Source: Azospirillum melinis
GTDB lineage: Bacteria; Pseudomonadota; Alphaproteobacteria; Azospirillales; Azospirillaceae
Direction: 5' to 3'
NCBI RefSeq assembly: GCF_013340935.1
Contig: NZ_WHOS01000008.1
Coordinates: 111,175-175,174, forward strand
DNA length: 64,000 bases
Made by a program: the position numbers and the translations under genes. Below are positions 50,699 through 59,094 of this stretch, one piece after another. The notes below the pieces were generated by a model that was not told where the DNA came from, searched no databases, and saw nothing but the letters and a program-made list of their open reading frames with translations. The first letter of the stretch is position 1, and each line of letters begins with the position of its first letter.

Positions 50699-51892
50699 TT
50701 ATGCCGGCGCCTCGAACGGCTGCCAGCCGCGGGCGCCGGTCAGGTCGGCGCCCTTCAGCGTGGCGAAGCTGGTCTTGATCGCGGTCAGGTCGGTGCCGCG
50801 CAGCACCACGCCGGCTAGGCTGGCGTCGCGCAGGTCGGCGCCGTTCAGCCGTGCCTTGGCGAAGCTGGTCGGCCACAGCCGGCTGCCGTCGCCACTGAGG
50901 TCCACCTTGCGGAATTTGGCGCGCCACAGCTTCGCTCCGGCCAGATTGGCACCTTCCAGATTGCAGCCAGACAGGTCGGCACTGGTGAAGTCGGCGTCGC
51001 GCAGGTCGCTATAGGACAGATCGGCCATCATCAGCTTGGCGCCTGAGAAATCGGCCCCGCGCAACCCGCAGAACCGCATCACCGCCCCGCACAGCAGCTG
51101 GTTGGCAAAGTTGTAGCCGCGCAGATCGACCCGCTGGAGCTGGATGCGGTCGCCGCCCTTGCCGAGTTTGTCGACCCAGATCTGATGCTCGGCGATCAGC
51201 TCGCTCATCCGCGCCGCGGTGGTGGTCAGGCCGGTGCCGTCAACATCGATGCCGTGCCGCTCCAGCGCCGTACGCAGTTCATCGTTCAGCCGGGCGCCGC
51301 ACATCAGCACGCCGTCCAGCGTCGTCTTGCGCATGGTCGCCCCGGTCAGGTCGGCCCCGATCAGGATGGCGCCGCTGAGGTCGCTGCCGGTGAGGTCGGC
51401 GCCGGACAGGTCGCTGCCGCTGAAATCGCACTGCGCCATCCGGCAATCGGTCAGCACCGCCTCGGACAGGGTGCAGCCGACGAAGGTGGTGGTGCCGTCG
51501 GTGTTGCCGGCGGCCCGGAACTCGCCGCTGTCCAGAACCATGCCGCGACGGAGGTCGGCGCCCTGGAGGTTGGCGTTCTGCAGCCTGGCGCCATCCACCC
51601 TGGCGCCGCGCAAATCCGCCCCCTGCAACTGCGCCCCGGTCAGGTCGGCCTTCGACAGGTCGGCGCCATACAGATCCGCCTTGGACAGCAGGGTACCGAC
51701 CAACCGCGCCCGTGTGAGGCTGGCGCCGGTCAGTTTGGCGCCCGACAGGTTGACGCGGTTGAGGCCGAGTCCGGCCAGATCGTAGAAGCTGAGGTTGGCG
51801 CGCCGCCCCTTCCCGGCCGGGTCGCGCAGAAGCCACTGCTGGTGGCGCACCAGCGCATCGCGAACCGCCCGGAGGTAGCGTTCATCCATCAT
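50699..51892 (-). CDS. Pentapeptide-repeat protein
   Basis: A 397-residue protein of A(D/N)LxG-type repeats forming a right-handed quadrilateral beta-helix. Two repeat blocks (about residues 30-200 and 275-390) are separated by a non-repeat helical insert around residues 205-265 (DELRTALERHG, AEHQIWVDKLGKGG). The N-terminus is MMDERYLRAVRDALVRHQQW. Some such proteins mimic DNA and protect gyrase; whether this one does is unknown. ATG 51892 or 51889; ribosome site weak. Confidence 0.9.
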   Translation of the reverse strand: MMDERYLRAVRDALVRHQQWLLRDPAGKGRRANLSFYDLAGLGLNRVNLSGAKLTGASLTRARLVGTLLSKADLYGADLSKADLTGAQLQGADLRGARVDGARLQNANLQGADLRRGMVLDSGEFRAAGNTDGTTTFVGCTLSEAVLTDCRMAQCDFSGSDLSGADLTGSDLSGAILIGADLTGATMRKTTLDGVLMCGARLNDELRTALERHGIDVDGTGLTTTAARMSELIAEHQIWVDKLGKGGDRIQLQRVDLRGYNFANQLLCGAVMRFCGLRGADFSGAKLMMADLSYSDLRDADFTSADLSGCNLEGANLAGAKLWRAKFRKVDLSGDGSRLWPTSFAKARLNGADLRDASLAGVVLRGTDLTAIKTSFATLKGADLTGARGWQPFEAPA

Positions 51893-52172
51893 GCGGCGCG
51901 TCGTTGCCCCGGCATTCCCGTCCCGGACACGCTGTCCCGGACTGTTGGCGTGCTGGATGTTACCGAAATCGGTTGAATTCCGGAAGGTGCCAGCCGTCGC
52001 ACCTTCGCTGGATCGGCAAGAATCTTTGGTTGCAGGGATATTTCCGGTCCGACATAGGCCGGCCCGCCGGTCACGACCGCGTGATCGGATCACCCTACGG
52101 CTTGGGTAGGAGAAATGGCGACCCAATATAGTGGGCTCAGAACACCGACCATCTGCATGGGAGACCGGCGGC

Positions 52173-52589
52173 ATGCCCGAATCGGACAAGACAGCATCGA
52201 CCAAAAGCGAACAGGAGTGGAAGCAGGACCTGTCGCCCAACCAGTTCAAGGTTCTGCGCGAGCACGCCACCGAATATCCGGGCACCAGCCCGCTGAATGA
52301 CGAGAAGCGCCAGGGCGTTTACCGCTGTGCCGGCTGCGGCCAGCCGCTGTACGCCAGCGACACCAAATACGAAAGCGGGTCGGGCTGGCCCAGCTTCTGG
52401 GAGCCGCTGCCGGGAGCGGTCGAAACCTCCACCGACTACAAGCTGGCCTATCCGCGCACCGAAGTTCATTGCGCATCCTGCAAAGGCCATCTCGGCCATG
52501 TCTTCGACGACGGGCCGCGGCCGACAGGCAAGCGCTATTGCATGAATGGCGTCGCCATGAGCTTCGAGCCCGAAGAAAAGTCCGGCTGA
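52173..52589 (+). CDS. msrB: Peptide-methionine (R)-S-oxide reductase
   Basis: Repairs oxidised methionine (R epimer) in proteins. 138 residues. Zinc ligands are Cys52/Cys55 (CAGC) and Cys100/Cys103 (CASC); the catalytic Cys123 is in RYCMNGVAM; GSGWPSFWEP and HLGHVFDDGP are family signatures. ATG 52173 is chosen for GGGAG 9 bases upstream, over the in-frame ATG at 52131. Confidence 0.96.
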   Translation: MPESDKTASTKSEQEWKQDLSPNQFKVLREHATEYPGTSPLNDEKRQGVYRCAGCGQPLYASDTKYESGSGWPSFWEPLPGAVETSTDYKLAYPRTEVHCASCKGHLGHVFDDGPRPTGKRYCMNGVAMSFEPEEKSG

Positions 52590-52830
52590 CCGGCAGAACT
52601 ATGACCGGCCGCCGGCTTTCCTTCGCCTGTTCGGCGTCCGGTCATAAACCCTAATAAAAAAGGCGGGTTTGCCCCTATTTCGGCTAAAAATGACAACCCC
52701 GGCACGGAGCGCGATGGTATGATCCGCTCCGTGCGACGGGTTGTCGCGAGGGCGTCGCCGCCCTTCGCCGGTCGTGGCACCATGCGTCGACGGACCGGCG
52801 CAGGCATTCGGTGCGGCTGGCGGAGGGCGA

Positions 52831-53394
52831 ATGGTCATTTCGGCCGAATTCCTGGGGATGCTGCTTCTGATCGCCAGCGCCGCCGCGCTCGGACTTTCCA
52901 TCGTCGTCGATGTCGGCCGCGTCAGCGCGGAAAAGACCCGCGAGGCGATGAACCAGCGCCAGTACGACAAGAAACGCGCCGCACTCGCCGAATGGCGCCA
53001 GAAGACGGAGCGCAAGCGCGTCGATCTGACGACCCTGCAAGCCCGCCTGACCGAATTCAACGGCCGGCGCCAGAAGGCGTTGACCGAGCTGCGCGCCCTG
53101 GAATTCTCCAAGATCGAACTGGTCCACGAACTGGGCGACCAGGACAGCGACGGCGACATCTATTGGGCGCAGCTGGCGGTCGGTCCCAATTTCAACGAGT
53201 TGGATCGCAAGGACATCGTCTTCTCGCGCCAGATCTGGGAATACCGCAACGTCGCCCACATCACCGCTCCGTCCGCCGAACTGGCCCATGGCACGGTGCG
53301 GACCAGCTTTTCCCAGCGCAACGGCGTGATCTGCTCTCCCGTGGTCCCCCTGGCACTCGCTCCCGACCCCGAGGTCGAGGCTGACGCGGCATGA
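52831..53394 (+). CDS. Membrane-anchored coiled-coil protein A
   Basis: An unrecognised 187-residue protein: one membrane helix at about 5-28 (FLGMLLLIASAAALGLSIVVDVG), a coiled coil at about 40-105 (KKRAALAEWRQKTERKR... LTEFNGRRQKALTELRAL), then a small globular C-domain with IYWAQLAVGPNF and KDIVFSRQIWEYRNVAHI. ATG 52831 follows GGAGGGCGA. It is directly followed, 28 bases on, by a second protein of the same design; they are probably partners, one likely in the periplasm or cytoplasmic face. No known family found by eye. Confidence 0.75.
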   Translation: MVISAEFLGMLLLIASAAALGLSIVVDVGRVSAEKTREAMNQRQYDKKRAALAEWRQKTERKRVDLTTLQARLTEFNGRRQKALTELRALEFSKIELVHELGDQDSDGDIYWAQLAVGPNFNELDRKDIVFSRQIWEYRNVAHITAPSAELAHGTVRTSFSQRNGVICSPVVPLALAPDPEVEADAA

Positions 53395-53422
53395 TCGAGG
53401 GATGCAGGAGGGGGACGGCGCC

Positions 53423-54052
53423 ATGACCGGCATGATGTTGTATTTCGCGCTGGGCCTGATGGTGCTGACCGTCCTGTCCAACCGCTACTGGCGCCGCCAG
53501 CTGGTCGTGACGCGGATCGCCATGTCCAAGCTGAAGGAGAAGGTGGAGGACGTGACCAAGGAGGTCGCCGACGTCGCCTCCGACTATGCCCAGCTGGCGC
53601 ACCACTATGCGGACATGGAAAAGCGCGTCCAGAAGGCGGAGATCGACATGCAGGCCGCCATTCTGGAACTGGACCAGAAGAAGTCGGCCCCGATGCAGCG
53701 CTATGTCGTCTTCGACCGGAACGAGCCGCGCCCCGGCCGTTTCTGGGAGGTCGCGGTGCGCTGCCACCCTATCGGCGTCAGCCTGTCCGACCAGCGCGGA
53801 TATCGCGGCTGGACCGGGGTGCGCCGCTTCCTGCTGATCGCCGACGGCGAGCGCGAGGCCCGCGAACGGGTCGCCGCCCGCTATCCCCGCAAGGCCGGTT
53901 TCGAAATCGTCGAGGTCGCCGGCTGCCGCCTGAACGGCCTGACCGTCAACCGCATTTCCGAACTCAGCACCTTCCGCAAACCGACCAAGCCGGAGGAGGA
54001 CGGCGCAGCAGCCGCCCGCCCGCAACGCCGGACCTCGCCCGCCCAGTCCTGA
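53423..54052 (+). CDS. Membrane-anchored coiled-coil protein B
   Basis: An unrecognised 209-residue protein with the same layout as its neighbour: membrane helix at about 3-22 (MMLYFALGLMVLTVLSNRYW in part), coiled coil about 33-85 (KLKEKVEDVTKEVADVASDY), then a globular part with RFWEVAVRCHPIGV and VRRFLLIADGEREARERVAA, plus a Pro/Ala-rich tail. ATG 53423 is used; ATG 53402 is also in frame. Possible heteromer with the preceding protein. Confidence 0.75.
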   Translation: MTGMMLYFALGLMVLTVLSNRYWRRQLVVTRIAMSKLKEKVEDVTKEVADVASDYAQLAHHYADMEKRVQKAEIDMQAAILELDQKKSAPMQRYVVFDRNEPRPGRFWEVAVRCHPIGVSLSDQRGYRGWTGVRRFLLIADGEREARERVAARYPRKAGFEIVEVAGCRLNGLTVNRISELSTFRKPTKPEEDGAAAARPQRRTSPAQS

Positions 54053-54129
54053 ATCCGTCTCCCCTTTCCAACGTTCCCTTTTTCGTTGCCCTTTCCCGTC
54101 GCCGGCTGCGCCCTATCTGCTGTCGGGCC

Positions 54130-55023
54130 ATGCCAAGACGTGCCCTGAAACGACCAAGACCGAACCCTTGGGTTTTCGCCCCTCTCCTGTTCATGCCGCT
54201 TCTGGGCGCCTGCTCCGGCCCGCAGATCGTCGATGCGCTCACCCCTCGGTCAGGCTACACCGTCACTACCGACCTGCCTTTCGCCGACGATCCGCGCCTG
54301 CGGCTGGATCTCTACCGGCCCGACCGGCCGGCGCCGGGGGCGCCGACGGTGGTGTTCTTCTATGGCGGCAATTGGGAGACCGGCGACAAGGGCATGTACC
54401 GCTTCGTCGCCCAGGCGCTGACCAGCCGCGGCTACAGCGTCGCCATCCCCGACTACCGGCTCTATCCGCAGGTGCGCTACCCGGAGTTCCTGCGCGATTC
54501 CGCCGCAGCGGTGGCCTGGGTCCGGCGCCACGGCGCGGAACACGGCGCCCAGCCCGGACCGGTTGCGGTGATGGGCCATTCGGCAGGCGCCTACAACGCC
54601 CTGATGTTGGCGGTGGACCGGCGCTGGCTTGCCGAACAGGGGCTCGACCCCGCCCGCGACCTGCGCGCCGCGGTGGGGCTGGCGGGGCCCTACGACTTCC
54701 TGCCCCTGCAGAGCGGCATGCTGAAGGACCTGTTCGGCCCGGAGAAGACGCGGCCGGACACCCAGCCGATCACCCATGTCGCCGCCCCGCTGCCGCCCCT
54801 GCTCCTCGCCACCGGCACCGCCGACGAGACGGTCCTGCCCCGCAACAGCCGCAATCTGGCGGCCAAGGCCCGCGAGGTCGGCGGAAGCGTGCGCACGGTG
54901 GAGTATGACGATATCGGCCACATCCGCATCGTCGCCGCCCTGGCCGCGCCCTTGCGCTGGCTGAATCCGGTGCTGGACGATGTCGATGGTTTCCTGAAAT
55001 CGCTGCCGCAAATCGGAAGCTGA
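54130..55023 (+). CDS. Lipoprotein alpha/beta hydrolase (esterase-like)
   Basis: A 297-residue secreted hydrolase. Lipobox LLGAC places the mature start at the Cys near residue 28, so it is anchored to a membrane. The oxyanion-hole segment VVFFYGGNWETGDKG and nucleophile elbow GHSAGAYNAL are typical of the BD-FAE/kynurenine-formamidase-like group; the acid is likely in TGTADETV and the His in YDDIGHIR. Substrate unknown. Its stop abuts the stop of the converging response regulator. Confidence 0.88.
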   Translation: MPRRALKRPRPNPWVFAPLLFMPLLGACSGPQIVDALTPRSGYTVTTDLPFADDPRLRLDLYRPDRPAPGAPTVVFFYGGNWETGDKGMYRFVAQALTSRGYSVAIPDYRLYPQVRYPEFLRDSAAAVAWVRRHGAEHGAQPGPVAVMGHSAGAYNALMLAVDRRWLAEQGLDPARDLRAAVGLAGPYDFLPLQSGMLKDLFGPEKTRPDTQPITHVAAPLPPLLLATGTADETVLPRNSRNLAAKAREVGGSVRTVEYDDIGHIRIVAALAAPLRWLNPVLDDVDGFLKSLPQIGS

Positions 55024-55719
55024 TCAATCCACGACAGCCTGGAACATGTATCCCATGCCATGGACGGTGACGATGCGGGTGGGGTCGGCAGGGTCGTGCT
55101 CCACCACCCGGCGCAGGCGGCGGACCAGCCGGTCGATGGAGCGGTCGTACGGCACCGAATCGCCGCGCAAGGTCAGGTCGAGAAGGTCGTCGCGGCTCAG
55201 CACCCGACCCGGATTCTCGACGAAGGCGGCGAGCAGCTCGAATTCGGCGGAGGTGAGACGCGCGTCCTCCCCATCGGGACCGCGCAGCCGGCGCTTGTCC
55301 AGATGAAGCTCCCACCCGTCGAACCGCTTCACCCGCCCGCCGGCCGGCCTGGTCGGCTTGACAATGCGGCGCAGCAGGCTGCGGGTGCGCGCCAGGATCT
55401 CGCGGGGTTCGAACGGCTTGGTGATGTAGTCGTCGGCGCCCAGTTCCAGCCCAATCAGCCGGTCCATGCGGTCGGACCGTCCGGTGATCAGGATGATGCC
55501 GATGTTGGAGGTCGCCCGCAGTTCCCGCGTCACCGCCAGACCGTCCTTGCCGGGCAGCCGGATGTCCAGCAGCAGCAGATCGACCCGCCCACGCGCCAGC
55601 AGCGCCGACAGCTGGTCGCCGTCCCGCGCCAGCATCACCCGATAGCCCTCCCCTTCCAGGTAGGCCTTCAGGGTCTCGCGGGTGATGGGATCGTCGTCGA
55701 CCACCGCGATGGTGTGCAT
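55024..55719 (-). CDS. OmpR-family response regulator
   Basis: A 231-residue DNA-binding regulator: receiver domain (1-120) with acidic pocket VVDDD and phospho-acceptor Asp52 in LLLLDIRLPG, Lys in ITKPFEP, then a winged-helix domain with LTSAEFELLAAFVENPGRVLSR and VTVHGMGYMF. Resembles the TorR/ArcA branch. No histidine kinase is adjacent, so it is an orphan. Convergent with the esterase gene and divergent from the MocR gene. Confidence 0.94.
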   Translation of the reverse strand: MHTIAVVDDDPITRETLKAYLEGEGYRVMLARDGDQLSALLARGRVDLLLLDIRLPGKDGLAVTRELRATSNIGIILITGRSDRMDRLIGLELGADDYITKPFEPREILARTRSLLRRIVKPTRPAGGRVKRFDGWELHLDKRRLRGPDGEDARLTSAEFELLAAFVENPGRVLSRDDLLDLTLRGDSVPYDRSIDRLVRRLRRVVEHDPADPTRIVTVHGMGYMFQAVVD

Positions 55720-55839
55720 TGTCCCCCGTACCGGATTGAGACGGGTGGCGGATTGTCTGCCACACCCAGCACCGAAGCTATCGGTTCCGGCAATTTGACA
55801 CAAGCTGGAGTGTAACGGAACTGCGACAGACATTGGCGG

Positions 55840-55922
55840 ATTGTTCCACCCCGCCACAGTGGCCGATAGGGACAATCGCAGACGATCTTGCCAGCAGGTC
55901 GGGACAATGCCACATTTGTCCC
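55840..55922. promoter_or_regulatory. Predicted MocR operator array
   Basis: The element GGGACAA(T) occurs at 55869-55876 and 55901-55908, its inverse TTGTCCC at 55916-55922, and a close inverse ATTGTTCC at 55840-55847. The two direct copies are 32 bases (three turns) apart and the last pair forms a palindrome ending just before the ATG of the MocR gene. This direct-plus-inverted pattern is as described for MocR/PdxR-type regulators and suggests autoregulation. Confidence 0.7.
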
Positions 55923-55923
55923 C

Positions 55924-57330
55924 ATGACAAACTGGACTCCGAACCTGGAGGGCCGTCCCGGCCCGCTTTATCGCGTCATCGCCGACGCGCTGGCCGACGA
56001 CATCGCGGAGGGCGTGCTGCCCACCGGCACGCGGCTGCCGACGCACCGTGACCTCGCCTTCCGCCTCGGCGTGACGGTGGGAACGGTGACGCGCGCCTAT
56101 ACGGAGGCCGAGAAGCGTGGGCTGATCGGCGGCGAGGTCGGCCGCGGGACCTTCGTCCAGGGACAACGTCCGCCAACCACCCCCCTGCCGCTCGGCTGGC
56201 CCCCTGCCGGAGAGATCTCGGCGGGTCCCGCCATCGTCAACATGACCACGGTCCATCCCGAACATGCCGTGGCGGTGCAGACCTTCGGCCAGACGCTGTC
56301 CGCCATCGCGGCATCGGGACATGCGGCGAAACTGATCGGCTATGGCCCTCATGCCGGCCTGCCCGACCACCGTGCCGCCGCGGCGTCCTGGCTGGAGCGC
56401 CAGCACCGGGTAAAGGCGACGCCTGAGTCGGTGCTGCTGACCACCGGGGCGCAGAACGCGCTGGCGGTGGCACTGGCCGCCGTTGCCCGTCCCGGCGACG
56501 TCATCCTGGCAGAGCGGCTGACCAACATCGGCACCAAGGCGCTGGCCGCCACCCAGGGCTATCATCTGGAAGGCGTCGCCATCGACGAGCATGGTCTGGT
56601 GCCGGACGCCTTCGACAGCGCCTGCCGCCGGCTGGGGCCGAAGGCGGCCTATCTGGTGCCGACCCTGCAGAATCCGACGGCGGTCGTCATGCCCGCCGCC
56701 CGCCGGCGCGAGATCGTCGAGATCGCTCGCCGCTATGGCGTGATCCTGATCGAGGACGACGTGTTCGGTTTCATGGTGCCGGATGCCGTGCCGATCCAGA
56801 CCATGGCCCCCGACATCACGCTCTATGTGTCCAGCGTGTCGAAGAGCCTCGCCGCCGGCCTGCGGCTGGGCTTCGTCGTGGCTCCGGCGGAACTGCGCAC
56901 CCGTGTCGAGACCGCCATCCGGGCCCTGCAATATTCCGCTCCCGCCCTGCCGGCGGAGGTGGCCACGCGCTGGATCCAGGACGGCACCGCCGACCGCATC
57001 GTCGCCACCCAGCGGGAAGAGGATCTGGCGCGCCAGCGGCTCGCCCGCTCCATCCTGCCGGCCGAGACCGTCTATGGCCACCCGGCGGCTCAGCATCTGT
57101 GGCTGGTCCTGCCCGAACCCTGGCGGCGCGAGGACTTCATCGGAGAAGCACGCCGCCGCGGGGTGATCGTCACCGGTGCCGACGCCTTCGCCGTCGGCCG
57201 CGCCAGTGCCCCCCATGCGGTGCGTATCGGCCTGTGCATGCCGCGCAGCCGCGACGAGGCCGCCCGCGGCCTGCGCGCCCTCGCCGATGCGATCGACGCG
57301 CCTGCAGCTGCGATGCTGTCCATCGTCTGA
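55924..57330 (+). CDS. MocR-family transcriptional regulator (GntR DNA-binding domain + aminotransferase fold)
   Basis: A 468-residue fusion. Residues about 10-80 are a winged helix (RDLAFRLGVTVGTVTRAYTEAEKRGL, ending GRGTFVQG); the rest is a fold-type-I PLP domain with PLP lysine Lys307 in SVSKSLAAG and an IEDDVFGF Asp that holds the cofactor. Such regulators often control vitamin B6, GABA or taurine genes. ATG 55924 lies in the operator and is the natural start. Its targets may be the divergent genes or itself; none of the neighbours is obviously PLP-related. Confidence 0.94.
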   Translation: MTNWTPNLEGRPGPLYRVIADALADDIAEGVLPTGTRLPTHRDLAFRLGVTVGTVTRAYTEAEKRGLIGGEVGRGTFVQGQRPPTTPLPLGWPPAGEISAGPAIVNMTTVHPEHAVAVQTFGQTLSAIAASGHAAKLIGYGPHAGLPDHRAAAASWLERQHRVKATPESVLLTTGAQNALAVALAAVARPGDVILAERLTNIGTKALAATQGYHLEGVAIDEHGLVPDAFDSACRRLGPKAAYLVPTLQNPTAVVMPAARRREIVEIARRYGVILIEDDVFGFMVPDAVPIQTMAPDITLYVSSVSKSLAAGLRLGFVVAPAELRTRVETAIRALQYSAPALPAEVATRWIQDGTADRIVATQREEDLARQRLARSILPAETVYGHPAAQHLWLVLPEPWRREDFIGEARRRGVIVTGADAFAVGRASAPHAVRIGLCMPRSRDEAARGLRALADAIDAPAAAMLSIV

Positions 57331-57456
57331 CGGGGGCGCGGGCACGGCGGCGATATGTGAGCGCCGCTGGGTAAATCCTGCCGCCCCGCCGGTCCAAACC
57401 TGCCGCCCGGCACCGATGAGCCTGTCATAGACCCTTTCAAGTCAATGACTTAGCTC

Positions 57457-57472
57457 TGGCCCGCATCCTGCA
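57457..57472 (+). promoter_or_regulatory. Candidate sigma-54 promoter (-24/-12)
   Basis: TGGCCCGCATCCTGCA matches the consensus TGGCAC-R-N4-TTGCW at 14 of 16 positions, with correct GG-GC spacing. It is 53 bases before the start of the PPC-domain protein gene. No enhancer site was sought. Confidence 0.5.
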
Positions 57473-57524
57473 CACCCCTTGATTGTCATTTCCTGACGGG
57501 AATGTGGAACGAGGGGAGCGCACC

Positions 57525-58244
57525 ATGGTCAGCCTGTCCAGTTACGCCGATGTCGGCAGCATGGCCCAGAGCCTGCAGCAGTCGATCGACGCCGCGGTCA
57601 AGCGCGTGCAGCAGCAGGCAACGGGCAATGGTGGCGCGACCGGCAAGGTCCAGGAGTACGAGCAGACCGTCAACAAGTCGGCGATGAATGCCGCACCCTT
57701 CGCGACAAGCATCGGCACTCTGATTAAGGACACCAGCCGGCTGAACGTCTTCAGTTCGCTGGCCTCCAACGATCCGGCCGATTTCTACAAGTTCAACGTG
57801 CCCACCTCCGGCGCCGTGACGTTGGGGACGGTGGGCGATGCCGGCGTCCGGCTTCAGCTGATGGACCGTAGCGGCAAGGTCGTCGCCGACAGCAACAAGG
57901 ATGCCGGCGCTAGCTATGACGCCTTCCAGAAGCTGAAATCCGGCCAGATGACGCTGGACAAGGGCGACTACACCCTGCGTGTCGCCCGCGACAAGGATGT
58001 CCCGGTCAAGGATGCCAAGAGCTACGGCGTCCAGCTGCGCATGGGCAACTACAGCAAGGACTACGACACCATCGCCAAGCAGCCGGCCAAGGGCGACAAC
58101 CCCTTCGGCGGCAACACCAAACTTCAAAGTCTGGCCTCGATCCTGGGAGCGGGCAGCGCCTCGCTCAACCCGTCGGCGATGCTGCTGGGCGGGTCCGGCG
58201 GCAGCTATGGCGGGCGCGGGTCGCTGCTGAACGCGCTCCTGTGA
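57525..58244 (+). CDS. PPC-like domain protein of unknown function
   Basis: A 239-residue protein. Residues about 85-170 look like a bacterial pre-peptidase C-terminal (PPC) beta-sandwich (ADFYKFNVPTSGAVTLGTV, GVRLQLMDRSGKVVAD, LDKGDYTLRVAR). The head is polar and helical with Gln/Ala/Val; the tail is Gly/Ser/Leu-rich. No signal peptide is visible, so export would need a non-classical route. ATG 57525 follows GGGGAG by 7 bases, and a sigma-54-like site lies upstream. Convergent with the NarL-type regulator (12 bases apart). Confidence 0.75.
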   Translation: MVSLSSYADVGSMAQSLQQSIDAAVKRVQQQATGNGGATGKVQEYEQTVNKSAMNAAPFATSIGTLIKDTSRLNVFSSLASNDPADFYKFNVPTSGAVTLGTVGDAGVRLQLMDRSGKVVADSNKDAGASYDAFQKLKSGQMTLDKGDYTLRVARDKDVPVKDAKSYGVQLRMGNYSKDYDTIAKQPAKGDNPFGGNTKLQSLASILGAGSASLNPSAMLLGGSGGSYGGRGSLLNALL

Positions 58245-58256
58245 TCGCCGCGCGCC

Positions 58257-58925
58257 TCAGACCAGACGGTCGCGCCCCGATTCCTTGACCAGCAGAACCG
58301 CCTGGGTGCGGCTGCCGACGCCCAGCGCCTTGAGCACGCCGGTCACGTGGGTCTTCACGGTGGACAGGTTCAGGCCAAGCCGCCCGCCGATCTCCTGGTT
58401 GGACAGGCCCTGGGCCAGCAGGTCCAGAACCTCCAGCTGGCGGCGGGTCAGCCCGTCGAAGATGCTGGGAGCCACGGCGCGCGGGGTCCCGGCAGCCGCG
58501 TGGGACGGTGCGCCCGGCATGCCCAAGACCGGCGGCACATAGGATCCGCCTGCCATCACCAGCCGCAGGATGTTCACCACCAGGACATCGTCGGTCGATT
58601 TCGGAATGAAGGCACGGACGCCGCGCGACAGCACCGCGCGCATTTCATCGGGCGACTCGATCATCGAGAAGATGGCGACCGGAACAGGCGCCACGCGCTT
58701 GACCAGCGCCTCGACATCCTCCAGCCCGCCGAGACCCGGCATGCGCAGATCCATCACGATGAGGTCGAACGCGGTCCCGCCGTCCTGCATCGCGCCATCG
58801 AGGATGGCGTTCAATTGGCTGAAGCTGGTGGCGGCCACCACAGTGGCCTGCTCGTCCAGTTCACCCACCAGATGGGTCAAGCCGCTGCGGACGATGGAAT
58901 GATCGTCGGCGATCAGAACCTGCAT
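58257..58925 (-). CDS. NarL/FixJ-family response regulator
   Basis: A 222-residue regulator: receiver domain with IADDHSIV and Asp59 in LIVMDLRMPG, Lys in FIPKSTD, and a LuxR-type helix-turn-helix at about 155-215 (LTRRQLEVLDLLAQGLSNQEIGGRLGLNLSTVKTHV). ATG 58925 is the start. No kinase adjacent. May regulate the neighbouring PPC or OmpA genes; inference. Confidence 0.94.
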   Translation of the reverse strand: MQVLIADDHSIVRSGLTHLVGELDEQATVVAATSFSQLNAILDGAMQDGGTAFDLIVMDLRMPGLGGLEDVEALVKRVAPVPVAIFSMIESPDEMRAVLSRGVRAFIPKSTDDVLVVNILRLVMAGGSYVPPVLGMPGAPSHAAAGTPRAVAPSIFDGLTRRQLEVLDLLAQGLSNQEIGGRLGLNLSTVKTHVTGVLKALGVGSRTQAVLLVKESGRDRLV

Positions 58926-59094
58926 GTAACGTCTCGGACCGAAGATGCCTTGGGTACCGTATCGTCATACGCTGACGCAACGGTCCGCGCTACCTCCTTC
59001 GCACATCCGGCACCTTTGTTCCATTGCCGCGATGCCTGGAAGGATTGCAGGCGCCCGCGGGGGAGAGGCGGTCGCCCCTCCCCCCTTCTGCCGT

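Noticed and set aside
52590..52830. GGCGGG-TTTG-CCC hairpin as a terminator after msrB
   Set aside because: The stem is only three to four pairs and imperfect, too weak to claim.
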